A stretch of 64,000 bases of DNA from positions 248,001 through 312,000 of the forward strand of contig JAIXMP010000025.1 in NCBI GenBank assembly GCA_025677815.1, in the 5' to 3' direction. Each line of letters opens with the position of its first letter. Positions within the stretch are counted from its first letter, which is position 1. The notes under the pieces were generated by a model. The model searched no databases. It saw nothing but the letters and a program-made list of their open reading frames with translations, and had not been told where the DNA came from. This document shows positions 11,834 through 22,890 of the stretch, piece by piece. Source of the DNA: Phascolomyces articulosus (taxonomy: Eukaryota; Mucoromycota; Mucoromycetes; Mucorales; Lichtheimiaceae). The position numbers were made by a program, and so were the translations under genes.

Positions 11834-14149
11834 TTAAAGTAAAAAGGCACCTGTCAATGCTGCTACGGGTGAACCTGTAACGCGTGGTATGCTCCATCCA
11901 ACAGCAGACATTTCTTCAGCTGAACCAGCTACATCAAGATGAGTAAAACCAATAGGTTTCTTATCCTTAAGACCATGTTGATCAAGACCTGAAGCAATCA
12001 ACATAAATCCAGCAGGGTATTGGTGACCACGGTTTGTCATAGTACTAGGTTGATCATTGGCTTGAACAACATCCTCACTTGATCGACCAGGTTGAACCAC
12101 TTCTACATCTTCACGACGGAAAGTGGAAATTTCAAAAGGATCCGCCAAAACATGACCAGCGTCATAAATTCGTTTACTCATCTTATGTCTTCGTGCAAAT
12201 CCATTATCCAATGCAATACCATACCCATTATAAGCACGCAAAGCATGGCCTGTCAATGTAGCCACAGTAAATAAGAAATTGGGGGCTGTGGAGGTAGAGG
12301 CAATTGCTTCTTCCTTGAATTGACATAATAAATCTGTCATAACCATACGACCTTCAGCATCCGTGTTACCCACCAATACTATTTTAATCATCATTTTTTT
12401 TTTGTTAGTAAAAATATGAACTTCCCCAACTATTTTTATTATAATCATCATTCGTTATTTACCTCGAGTACCATTACGTGAAATGATAATCTCATCACTC
12501 ACATAAGAGTCAGATCCAACTGAGTTACGAACCAATGCTAACCCTGCACGAACATTCACTCGTTCAGGCTGCAACATACTAATGGTCTTGAAAAATCCAG
12601 CAACAGCTGCTGCACCACACTTGTCACGAGACATTCCTATCATTCGAAATAAACCATATCATTTAACAAAGTCTCAAATAGATGTTTTTCTTCCCATCCA
12701 TCCCTTAACTATAATTCATGATTGTGTGATTTTTTTTACCTCGCATGTGGCCACTACATTTGATATCGGCGCCGCCCGTATCATAGGTCACACCTTTACC
12801 AACAAAGTACAAACTTTATAATAAAAATAATAAAACAATAAAAAGGATGTAAATAAACCCAACAATGCAATAAACAATAATATATATATATAATTCGCAA
12901 CTTACTTTTCTTTGACCTTGGATTGATCTGGCGATCGATACTCGAAAAGAACAAATCGCGGATGATGTCGCGGCACTGAATCCGAATAATGATAATAATA
13001 AAGTCAGTTTTTTTGTTTTTCGGGAATTATACAATAAGCAAAATTGTCTATTTTTCCCACGCACCTGCCAAACTAGCACGAGTAACCGCATGGGCCAAAG
13101 GATATTCCTTTTTAATTGCTTCAATATCGTCAATCACAGTCATTTTAATATGAGGATCCTTGCCAAAGACTTCTTGTAAATATTTCACCACCTGAATAGG
13201 TGACATACGTTCAGGATCGGGCGAACCAATATCTACCATAATTTTATATATCAGTATGGAGAGACATATACATACAATCCAATCAATTAATTAATCACAT
13301 TATTCACTTTTATATATAAACAACCAAAAACAGAAACTATTTCACACCAACATTTTTTTAAGAGTTTATTTTTTTTCCCGGTGATCATTATTATTTAAAT
13401 AATTTCTGTAATTTTCTTACCTTTACTAACGCGACGACCCATTTCAATAGCAGAGACCTTTTGGATCAAGCTCTCAGCTTGCACTTGATCAGATGCACTG
13501 AATCCAAGTTGTGTGAATACTTGAAGTGGTTTCTTAGAACGTTCGGCATGTTCTCGTACATCAATAGGTTCATAAGCAGATTCAACCAAACCAAGGATTG
13601 TCACTTCTAAATAGTGCTTGTAATCATCCTCTCCATCAAATGTCCAACCCAAGTTGCTTTCCTTTGGTGAATCAGCAAATACAACAATGGGTGCTGTGAC
13701 ACCTGCTTTCAACGCTCGCTTACCAGCAGCAAACGCAGCATCTTTATATATATGGATCAAAAAATTAATATACGCAATAATTTAACCCATTATTGTATTA
13801 TATATATACATTCAATTCAATAATAATAAAAGACAAGTCTTTCTATGTCTGCTTTCTTTTTACCTTTGTAACGACGAACATCGTCAAAGTCATTATTGAT
13901 CGAACCTAAAGGAGCAATGACAATACGTTTGCTTGGACCTTGATTTTCAGGTACAACAATAACTTGAATAGATTCACCAAATGTTTGGTCCATATCAGCA
14001 TAGATCTGAGCAGCAGGAATGAGACTGGTCAATGCTTTCTTGTCAGAAAAGAAAACGATTGTACCGTCATATTGACCATTCAAGTCCTGAGAAGCAAGCA
14101 ATTGTTTAGGATCACTTTGAGCCAAAATATTAAGCTTTGGTAATTCCAT
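11834..14149 (-). CDS. Leucyl aminopeptidase, M17 family (NPEPL1/LAP-1-like)
   Basis: Seven exons on the minus strand: 14149-13864, 13741-13421, 13232-13065, 12975-12906, 12813-12740, 12636-12463, 12378-11834; 545 aa. The C-terminal catalytic domain is clear: FVGKGVTYDTGGADIK (metal-binding Lys and Asp), MSRDKCGAAAVAG, and the M17 signature NTDAEGRM, where Asp and Glu bind the two metals and Arg is catalytic, then ATLTGHA. The N-terminal domain (about 1-190) is the divergent one found in NPEPL1 and C. elegans LAP-1. It removes N-terminal residues from peptides, probably as a cytosolic hexamer. All metal ligands visible are intact. Head region faces the intergenic 14150-16204. Confidence 0.92.
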
Positions 14150-16204
14150 TATTATTTCTGAAAAAAAAATAATGTAAGAAAAAAACAGCAACAAGAAAAA
14201 GAGATTTCTGTATGAAGTAAAAAAAAAGTGTACACGTAAAGTGAAATTTATATGTGTTTGTCACGGGAAGAAGTTGAACAAAAAACACCGCTGGGATAAA
14301 GGATAATTGTGTCCAGATGAATCGTCCTACATTCCAATTATAGTAATACGTTCTTCTTAAGGTGAATGGATGAAATGTCGACTTTATGAATATGTTGTTG
14401 GATATTTCTTCTATTTTTATTAAGGATTATTAATAGTTGTACATATTCATAAACTATAATAATGTCATTATTCTTATGATTCTCGATTACGTAGAAAAAC
14501 AGAATTATCAGAACAAAAACCTTTTTGGTTCGGCGATTGCAATACAAAACATAAATATCACCGTTTTTGTACTTTTTATTTTCTTACTACTTCATATGTT
14601 GACAGCGGAAAGTCGAACCGGTTGATTTCCGATGCATCACTAACACATTTCTGGTTCCGTTTACCTTATTTCTGTGAATTAGTTCTATATAAACACAGCT
14701 TACTTTTATAATAAGTGAAGTAAGGGAGAGGAGCAAGAAAATAACAACCGCTAATCCCTACTATTCTGTATATCTGAAATATATTATAGTAGTTTTTATA
14801 ATATAATTTCTTTTGATAGTACATATAGTATTTTATATATATATATATATATACTATCAGGTATTCATTTAGAAAATAGGATATACTCGTTCCTGTATTA
14901 TGGAATTGCAGAATTTAGGTAACGAGCAACTATATAATAATAATAAATGATCTTTTAGAAGCATCACGACTCAATTTTACTTTAGCATGTCTATAGAATA
15001 GTTCAATACCTTTCAATACATACATAATTATTATGCTTATAACTAATACCACTAGCTACCACAACCATAAATGATAGTTCGATCTAGTTTTATACTAGTT
15101 ATCAGGTCATCCTTTGTTGTTACTTTTTATTGCCAATAAAGATCTTTCTACTTAATCATTAAATTATTGTTGAAAGTTGTTATATGTATCATATGCATGA
15201 ATGATATTCCAAGCAAATGTCGATTTCTTTTAGACTCCTTGTTCAAAACTTCTTCTGATAATTCAATAGCACATAAAAGTCGTTTGCAATCACCAAGTTT
15301 TCAGATTTATCATATATTCTTTTTTATTTTGACAGCAAAGTCGTATAAAATACACATCAATCTTTCTTAGATTTATATATAGGAAACAATCCATTTGTTA
15401 TGGTTTTTTTTATGTTTATATTATTATCCATGATGTTACATACCGACTCCATGGGTTTATTGATTTGTCTGGGGCCTTGCGTCAAAAAAAGAAGGTGCTA
15501 TCCAGGAACTACTACAGTAAAACAGCAATGGATTGCTCCAATACTCAACCATAAGAAAGGGGGTAAATGTCTGCAGATATAATATTTCTTTGGAACAGCC
15601 CATGCTCTTGTTAAATCGGCATTGGTCACACCAATAACCAGCAGATTGATGCACTTTTAGGACGAGCAATAAAGCTATAGCAAGCGCGGCTCGACACAAA
15701 ACAGCAGCCAACCCCAGTTTTATTGTATACTACAAAAAAGGGATGGTATGATGGGTATACAGTATTTTATAATAAATTAAATTACTTAGTATATTTATTC
15801 TTGAATATTTCTGTTACATGCACTTGCTTTATATTAATTGAGAAGATCCCCACTTTTTTCACTCTCGGTAAATGCAGTGTTATGAATTTTGTCACACATC
15901 TGTTTGATGCAAGTGTGCACTTTCCGTACCAATATTTTCTGCGAGTCCGCTATATTGCGGCTTTGTTCAAAGATAGACTATGTTCAATCATTGTATTCTA
16001 TACACTTGATCTCATTTGTTACAAGTGCTGCACAACTCTTTAGTACGAGGCGCAGGAAAACCATTCATTTTTAACGTTAGTGCGAATTACTGTTTGAACA
16101 ACCCGAGTTTGATATTTCGTAATACAAACTGATCAATATTTCTTGGTAAAAAAGAATTTCTGAATTTTTTATTTTCTAAACCGCTACTATTTATAGTTGA
16201 GAAT
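14150..16204. other. Intergenic region with a compositionally distinct patch
   Basis: No intact gene recognised. 14832-14863 is an AT dinucleotide run flanked by ATAGTAT/ATACTAT. The patch at about 15457-15711 is richer in G+C than the surrounding DNA and is described separately. The right end is the upstream flank of the kelch gene. Confidence 0.55.
15457..15711 (-). other. GC-richer patch with 84-codon open frame, unknown origin
   Basis: The minus-strand frame starts MAAVLCRAALAIALLLVLKV (signal-peptide-like) and continues with a Cys pair (YWCDQCRF) and MVEYWSNPLLFYC. Base composition differs visibly from the AT-rich flanks. No family is recognised and no splice sites extend it convincingly. 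It could be a remnant of a mobile element or of a small secreted protein gene. Confidence 0.25.
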
Positions 16205-19200
16205 ATGGTTTCTTTCTTCTCTTCTTCACATCTTTACGTTTTACTACCATAAATGATGCTAGATCATTATCAAGGAAGGGTCATCGTTTGGTTATTATTT
16301 TTTTTTAACACTGGAAAAGAAAAACAGCAGTTTACCATATGCCCTAGACGATGTTGATTTTTATAGTAGAGGCTACTACAGTACAGATGTCAGCACCGGA
16401 AATCCTTTAAAAAACCCATCACGGAGATATCCAGCCACCTTTGAAAGAAACAATATGGGGTATATATGGGGAGGAGAAGGTATACATAGTACACCCTCCT
16501 TCCGGGATATTATATCTTATTTCAGTGCAATCAGTGTCGATACAGAAGAACATACCTTGTCGTACGCCTTTGTTGATAATAGTCGTGATTATAAAAACTT
16601 TTCAAGTGGTGCCGCCGCAATTGTTGATCCTAATAACAATGACCGAGTGCTATTCTTTGGTGGTTATCGAGATAGCCGGATCAACACTAGTGAGGATGGA
16701 CTTTTATACATCGAACAATATGATTTTAGTAATTCACAGTGGACTTCAATTACCCCTCGTGTTATTGAATCATCAATAAACAGTAGCACAGGAATATCTC
16801 CACCAAGAAATCGGGCCTATGCTTCAGCCACGGCTACACCCAGTGGGAATATATATATTGCTGGAGGAGTATTGACAAACACCAACGGAACAACTGATCC
16901 AGTTGCAATATGGTTATATGACCCAATCCTTCAGGTGTTTGAGCCGGTATTATTCTTGAACAGTTTATCAATTGAAGGAGAATCTTGGAATCATGTTAAT
17001 GGGTTCATTCTGGAGTACGTATCCATAAAGGATTTAGGCATAATATATAATGAGATAGACCCAGAAAATCAACTTTGTTTCTGCTAATCTTTAACTTAAT
17101 AAATACTCACTTTTCAAAATAAAAAATAGAGATGAGCAAATAATATACATAACTGGTATAGGTTCATTTTGGGTGTCTGTGTGCGAAACAAATCGAGCTT
17201 TTATATCTACAATTAATAAATGTTCGTATGTAGTAAATATATAATGTATGGCTCACAGAACTAAATTGATTGTATGATAGGATCAAACAAAAAAATGATA
17301 TACTATTGGTTACCAGGCAAGTATAATAAACTATTGACAGTTTTCCTTATATATTGTTTCTAATAATGATAACATAACGTAACTATATTTTTACTGCATA
17401 TATTGTAAATAATAGGAATTGAGAAAGCAATGAATACTATCAAGAAAATACTTGCGTTAAACATATCTTCATGGTCTTGGACTACACTTGATGTTAAGTA
17501 TAAAGGAGGAGATTTTTCTTACTTGAAGCCAGAGTATTGGAGTGGTATACATGTAGCCAATTTAAACAATAGGGAGAATATTCTCATGATGCGAGGTATG
17601 TTGAAGCAAAACCAATAATATACATATTTCTTTAACTTTACGTAATGAACAGTTATTTATATTCTTATATCATACCATCAAGGTCTTGGAGAAAGCAACC
17701 AAAACCAGTTTTCCATAATGAGGAGTTTCTCATCTGATGACGATGAATCCGGTGGATTTATTCAATACGACGTCGTTAATAGATTTAATATGGTATATAA
17801 GCTATGGACTAAGATCCCGGTACTCCGTTCGCGGTTTATTACAGGTATCTTCGGTATAATATTGCCAGGTCTCATATTTTTTGGCCTAATATGGTGGTAT
17901 TGGAACAGAGGACTCAAAGGGCTTTTATGGCGAATCTTCTTTTGCTATATTTGGAACCCCAGGTAATTTTTAAATCACATCTTCTTGAACCTGTAAACGA
18001 TGGATCATTACTATTACGTTGTATAGTATGAATGAAAAAACATTTGTATTCAAAATTAATAAAAGTATAGTTAATAAGAACCATATTATATTAATGATAG
18101 GGTTGGTGAACCACAATGGACTGAATTCTCTCGAATTCTAACAAAATTCATATTAAGTTTCATTTTTTGGGCTTACTTTGCATATAATATTAAGTTGATC
18201 ATATATAGTCCAAAAACAACGTTGACCATACACCAACAAAAGGCCAAATTTGACGTTCCAGGTAAAATGATTTTACCTTAGTATAAATATAAAATTATAT
18301 GTATAATACGTGAGAGAGCGTATCTGATCTTATTAAAAAATAAATATTTTTCTTGTTTGTATTTTTACTGACACTATCTGTCAATATCTAGATGTTCGCT
18401 TATGCTTTAAAGGCGGTTCATTTGTTAATGTTTCCGCTATATGTACGAAAAACACTCACAATTTCATGGATGACAGCTGCGACCCAATTCTAGACGCAAG
18501 GATGTTCAACAGCTCATTGTATTATCCATATTCTACATTCAGATCATTGAATTACGACATGGACTGTTGGTTTGTAACATCAACAGATTATATCTACCCA
18601 GGTTTTAGTATAACTGACTTGCAACTGTCATACGAATATATCCCTGACAATACAACCTTAGTGCACATGTTACAAATTGATGTATACGATCCACTTAGTT
18701 TAAACCCAAATATAATTACCTACAATGACGATAGCCATTTATTGGCCAGTAACCGTCAGTTCATGGAATCAGAAGAATATATTGATTGGAGCCAAGGTGA
18801 TGGATATACTGGCCAGCTAGCAACTGTAGGAAGCAATATATACTTCCTCGATCTAGATGATAAGCCACGTTTTCAACTGATTGTCGGTTTTAATAGCGAA
18901 AAGCATTTCAAACTTTCACATTCAACATGGAATGTAATCGGTATTGCACCGATCTATCAAGAGACAACGGGAATATCGACATCGTTCCAAACCGGATTCC
19001 GAGATAACGAGACAATTCCAGAATTGGGAGAATCATCCTCTATCATTACCCTGCAACTTATGGGTTCTGGTAATGTGACGATTTTCCGCGAGCAACGTAT
19101 CTTTACGCTTATGGACGTTCTTGGTTCGGTTGGTGGTCTTCTTGCAATGCTAGTTGCAATCCATAGTCTTCTTTATGGTGGTAGACCAACCTCTCCTTAT

Positions 19201-19260
19201 GGGGTCTTGCATAGATTTGTACCAAAGAAACTCAAACTGTCCTTCCGTCGAGCACTCTAA
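16205..19260 (+). CDS. Kelch-repeat transmembrane protein, ends at an in-frame stop
   Basis: The start is not resolved (ATGs at 16205 and 16253 both need an intron to reach the open frame at about 16331). Likely exons: about 16331-17014, 17130-17225, uncertain exons in 17280-17430, then about 17430-17595, 17683-17962, 18101-18261, 18392-19260. The N-terminal part has kelch-type blades (DRVLFFGGYRDSR, GNIYIAGGVL, EQIIYITGIG). A membrane helix follows (ITGIFGIILPGLIFFGLIWW), then a second extracellular-like region and a C-terminal membrane helix (MDVLGSVGGLLAMLVAIHSL) ending YGGRPTSPYGVLHRF. The frame stops at TAA 19258-19260, but the same frame continues open to 19980. Function unknown; probably a surface or endomembrane protein. 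Either truncated, a recent pseudogene, or read through. Confidence 0.6.
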
Positions 19261-19980
19261 GGCAAATTTGGATTTCTGGAACGTCCGATACCACTTGTAC
19301 ATCCAGTAAACCGGCAGCTATTCATGGATAATGAGATGTCAATGCTCAAGGACCATAACATTGTCACTCAAGACACAGCTTCATCTTTCTGGAACAGCAC
19401 AAATAATACAAAACGAGATAGCTATCATAACATTAACACGAGTGAAACTGAAAACCGATCGATCGTTGCAATTACTGGTCACCAACAATCATCTATCAAC
19501 GAAGATGGGATGACATCGAAATCCCAGCATAATGATATTGGAAGTTCATCATCAAATACAACACAGCCAGAAGAACTATCGCTATACCAGATCCAAATTG
19601 AGCTTGCAAAGCAAAAGGAAATGAGTGAAATATTACAAAATAACAACCAAATGATGAAAATTCAATATGATGAACTACATCGACGACAACAGCTAATGGA
19701 AGTAGTATTAAAAGCATATTATCTAGATGATGAAGTGTTCCAAGCGCTAAACAATGCATACGAGACTAACAACAACTGGGGTGTAAAGGACAGTAATCAA
19801 GATAATGTTACTACGATTGACATGGATCATAATGCAACCGAAGAATCATCTGATAAAACATTATCATCATGGGTAACTAATGTTTTCCACAGATCGTTTC
19901 GACGTCGTCGCCAACAATGTAGGCAACAACAGAATCTGGATAGGAACAGTGAAGCGACACCTTTTGCCAAAGATATTTAG
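19261..19980 (+). pseudogene. Cytoplasmic tail of the kelch protein, beyond an in-frame TAA
   Basis: This 239-codon stretch is in the same frame as the preceding exon and starts GKFGFLERPIPLVHPVNRQL, which reads like the continuation of the membrane-proximal segment. It goes on with a Ser/Asn-rich linker, a predicted coiled coil (EELSLYQIQIELAKQKEM to EVVLKAYYLDDE) and a basic RSFRRRRQQCRQQQ end. An internal ATG at 19324 could start a separate 218-aa protein, but the region between stop and ATG is also open, which favours one ancestral gene with a single nonsense change. Confidence 0.5.
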
Positions 19981-21207
19981 AAAATCATGTACTATTAAGC
20001 ATGCCATAATTTACACATAGTCCCCTGCTTCTATTATATACAAATCCATCTACTACTATGTAACAAACCTAAATTTATTTGCTTTAATTAATAATACTAT
20101 TAAATATGTTTATTATATATGGATACACATATCCATTGTATTGTGTAGTTTTTTGTGTTGAAAAGTGTATATGGTTTCTCAAAAGGTATATTTATAATTT
20201 TCAATGTGGGTCTTTTCTTTTCAGTGGGACCTTGTTACAAATTTAGAAAGAAATGGCTGAATTTCAACACCAATCGAAACGATCGGAAACACAGATCAAC
20301 TTTATTTTTATTCAGGCTAATCCATTGTTTTTTTTAATTTCTTTTATTATTATTTATATTTTCCAATCGTGGGTTTATTCTTATAATTATAATAAAACCG
20401 TTGTTGTTCATTAAATGAATTTCATACATGATTTGCGCAAGGATTTAAAAAAAGAAAGTAGTGCCTTGAAGAAGTAACGATTTTTTTTCGCACTGAACAA
20501 AGGTGGCGTTCCTGAAAAAAAAATACCATCCAAAAACGTTATGCCGAGACACGGCGCATTACTTTAAATGGTGATATTTTTTGTACAGCTTTTTCCTTTC
20601 GCTTCATCTCCGTTTGTATTTTCCCCCATCTGATACAAATGGAACCTTTGATAAAAGTATTTCTATATAGTTTTTATATATCCAATGGCATAATTGATAC
20701 TAATCATCATCATAATCGTCATTATCATAACCATTAGTATACTATCATAAATATAAGCTGTAAAATAAATATGAAAAAGAATAAGAATGGTCGAAGCTTT
20801 TTCTCCTTGAAAAAAAGGGGAGATTGCGTGTAGGTTTTTAGATAACGCGTTCTAAAAAATAATTGGCTAAAAAAACTATTGGATGAGTCATTCCAGTGTA
20901 ACAATCGTTGATTTCTCGATAAATTTCGCTAGATTGAACCCCACGAAAAAATTTTTTTTTCTCTCTTTCTTTCTCTTTCTTCTATTCTCTTTTTATTATT
21001 ATAAAAAAACCTTTTTGTTGGAAAACATATACTTCTTTAATTAGACACACACTTCTTTATCTTCTAATTATTATTATTATTATTATTATTGTTATTCTTA
21101 TATAACGTAATATTACAACGCTTTATAATAACTATTGTAACTTATTTCTTTATACTTTTTTGAACCCTTTGTTTGTGATATTTTCCCCTTATTTATTATC
21201 GCCAACC
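19981..21207. other. Intergenic region upstream of the bZIP gene
   Basis: No gene recognised. The right part is the presumed promoter of the bZIP: a perfect Gcn4/AP-1 site at 20883-20891, a CT-rich run at 20960-20993 typical of fungal transcription starts, and an ATT repeat at 21069-21090. Confidence 0.6.
20883..20891. promoter_or_regulatory. Gcn4/AP-1-type site ATGAGTCAT
   Basis: Perfect 9-bp palindromic consensus for Gcn4/Cpc1-type bZIP dimers (ATGA-C/G-TCAT), 592 bp upstream of the bZIP start codon. It suggests autoregulation, as known for cpc-1/GCN4-type genes in fungi. No binding evidence is available from sequence alone. Confidence 0.6.
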
Positions 21208-21228
21208 ATGGTTTCCTTCACCGCTTAA
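21208..21228 (+). promoter_or_regulatory. uORF1 in the bZIP leader (6 codons)
   Basis: ATG GTT TCC TTC ACC GCT TAA encodes MVSFTA. Its start context CCAACCATGG is strong. It is the first ATG downstream of the CT-rich run. In cpc-1/GCN4 leaders a short first uORF allows ribosomes to resume scanning. Confidence 0.7.
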
Positions 21229-21327
21229 ACGCTACCCGTACAATTGTACGATTTAACAACAATTTATCCAACAATTTATCCAACGTTTTTTTAAGTACCA
21301 AACACATTTAGTGTAGTTGCCCCAACA

Positions 21328-21426
21328 ATGGCCTACTTTACCAGTTTAACATTATGTCAACTCTCGACCAAACAGTTACCCAAAAAGACTTTTAAGTCTC
21401 GAAAACCAAAACAGCATCCTTGTTGA
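21328..21426 (+). promoter_or_regulatory. uORF2 in the bZIP leader (32 codons)
   Basis: Starts in good context (CCAACAATGG), encodes 32 residues beginning MAYFTSLTLCQL with a Lys/Arg-rich second half, and ends at TGA 21424-21426, 49 nt before the main ATG. A third, overlapping frame (21354-21395, 13 codons) lies inside it. The short spacing to the main start means ribosomes that translate uORF2 should rarely reinitiate at the bZIP, as in cpc-1. Confidence 0.7.
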
Positions 21427-21475
21427 AAATTTTTTAAAAGAGAAATTTATTTTGCAAGAAATAATTACTAAGCAA

Positions 21476-22426
21476 ATGTCTACCGTTACTATTACCCAAA
21501 CGAGCAAGAAGCCAGTATCATCCCAAGAATCATTAGAACAAGAACAATATAATCAATATAAAAAAATGGACGATCAACTTTTCCAACAATTTTTCCAGTC
21601 GCTTACCGGCGGCCCTTCTGTCTCCTCTGCTGAGACCACTGCTACCACTACGCCTGCCATCAACACCTTTGTTGGTGACCAACAAGAACAAGAACAATCC
21701 TGGTTGTCTTCTCCCGAATGGTTTGCCATGGGTACAGGTCAACAAAGTGTTCATTCTACTCCAGAAATCGCTACACCTCAAGATATGTTCTTGACTTCTC
21801 CTACCACCGAACATGTTGCCTTTGACAAGCCTGGCTTTGCTGATTTGGATGTCTCTGCTATCTTGAATGCATCTTTGTTTGATGTGCCCCAATCATCTTC
21901 CTCGGCTTCAATGCAAGGTACTTCTGCTGCGCCCGCAGCCGCACCCTCATCCACTACTGGTGGTGATGATTTGCACGCCGCCTTGGCTGCATTGGCAACA
22001 GTGACCCAGTCACCTGTTGTTGCTCAACAACAGCCCGCTACTGCTGTCTCCTCGCCTGTTGTTCAAGAACAAAAGTCGCAAGCAAGCCCTGTCATTGATG
22101 TTACTCCTGCTTTTTCGACTCGCAAGCGAAAGTCAAGTAGTGATGCTGTGTCCCCTGTGGATGAAGCTGCCATCAAGCGTCAAAAGAACACTGATGCTGC
22201 CCGTCGTTCTCGATTACGAAAGGCCATGAAGATGGAAGGACTTGAGAAGCGTGTATCTGATTTAGAGAAGACAAACACCACTTTGCTCTTGCGTGCTGCC
22301 GTGTTGGAATCGGAAAAATCATCCTTACTTGCTAAAGAGGCTTCTTATGAGCAACGTATTAAAGCCTTAGAGGCTCAATTGGCTCAAGCCCACCAATCTT
22401 TAGCTGGTCTTGGTTCTTCTCAATAA
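21476..22426 (+). CDS. bZIP transcription factor, Gcn4/Cpc1-like
   Basis: Single exon, 316 aa. The start is the ATG at 21476 (MSTVTITQTSKK); upstream in-frame sequence has no ATG. The C-terminal basic region reads IKRQKNTDAARRSRLRKAMK, with the N-T-D/E-A-A-R-R-S-R core that defines Gcn4/Cpc1-type bZIPs, followed by a zipper with heptad leucines (LEKRVSDLEKTNTTLLLRA). The N-terminal two thirds are Ser/Thr/Gln/Ala-rich with acidic and hydrophobic patches (LSSPEWFAMG, FADLDVSAIL) that resemble activation regions. Known members activate amino-acid biosynthesis genes under starvation, and their translation is controlled by Gcn2 through uORFs. The leader here carries uORFs and the promoter a Gcn4 site, both supporting this identity. 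Confidence 0.88.
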   Translation: MSTVTITQTSKKPVSSQESLEQEQYNQYKKMDDQLFQQFFQSLTGGPSVSSAETTATTTPAINTFVGDQQEQEQSWLSSPEWFAMGTGQQSVHSTPEIATPQDMFLTSPTTEHVAFDKPGFADLDVSAILNASLFDVPQSSSSASMQGTSAAPAAAPSSTTGGDDLHAALAALATVTQSPVVAQQQPATAVSSPVVQEQKSQASPVIDVTPAFSTRKRKSSSDAVSPVDEAAIKRQKNTDAARRSRLRKAMKMEGLEKRVSDLEKTNTTLLLRAAVLESEKSSLLAKEASYEQRIKALEAQLAQAHQSLAGLGSSQ

Positions 22427-22449
22427 ATATGATAGTTTTACTATCATAT
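22427..22449 (+). terminator. Hairpin directly after the bZIP stop codon
   Basis: Perfect 9-bp arms (22427-22435 and 22441-22449, ATATGATAG and its complement) with a 5-nt loop, starting one base after TAA. In a eukaryotic mRNA this would be a 3'UTR stem-loop, not a Rho-independent terminator. Function unknown. Confidence 0.4.
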
Positions 22450-22890
22450 CATATTATTCTTTTCATATTTTTATTTTATATCTTTTCCACTTTATAATAT
22501 CAGTTCTCTCATTTTTTTATTTCATTTTTCTGTTCCTTTTTCTTTTCTTTGTATATATACTTATATTATACTATATAATTATAATGATAAATAAAAATTC
22601 AAGTGGTGGCACCTTTAAAGCCACACATACAAACATGATTTCCGCAGCAATGTTTCATCTGATCAAATCTCTCTTTTACAAAAATAAGTTTATCGTCTTT
22701 TTAAGTTGTAACACAAGCACATGTTGCCACATACACACACAAACACACGTATCTCGGGGCAGATGGAATGGTGTAAAGTGTTGTAAAATATATCAATGTG
22801 TATATATGTAATAAAAAAATTCTTGAGAAGTAGAAAAAAAGAGGTACATGTATATCTTATGTACAGAAAATAAAGAAAGGATATCATTTT
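22427..22890. other. Convergent 3' flank between bZIP and VPS55
   Basis: Contains the hairpin above, long T-rich stretches and a CACA run near 22730. No gene recognised. Confidence 0.55.

Noticed and set aside
19246..19260. 15-nt GT-AG intron that would remove the kelch stop codon
   Set aside because: It fits the frame exactly but is far below the length any fungal spliceosome is known to process; kept only as an alternative in the finding.
22410..22811. 133-codon open frame overlapping the bZIP stop
   Set aside because: Phe/Ile/Tyr-rich product typical of AT-rich non-coding DNA in the bZIP 3'UTR.
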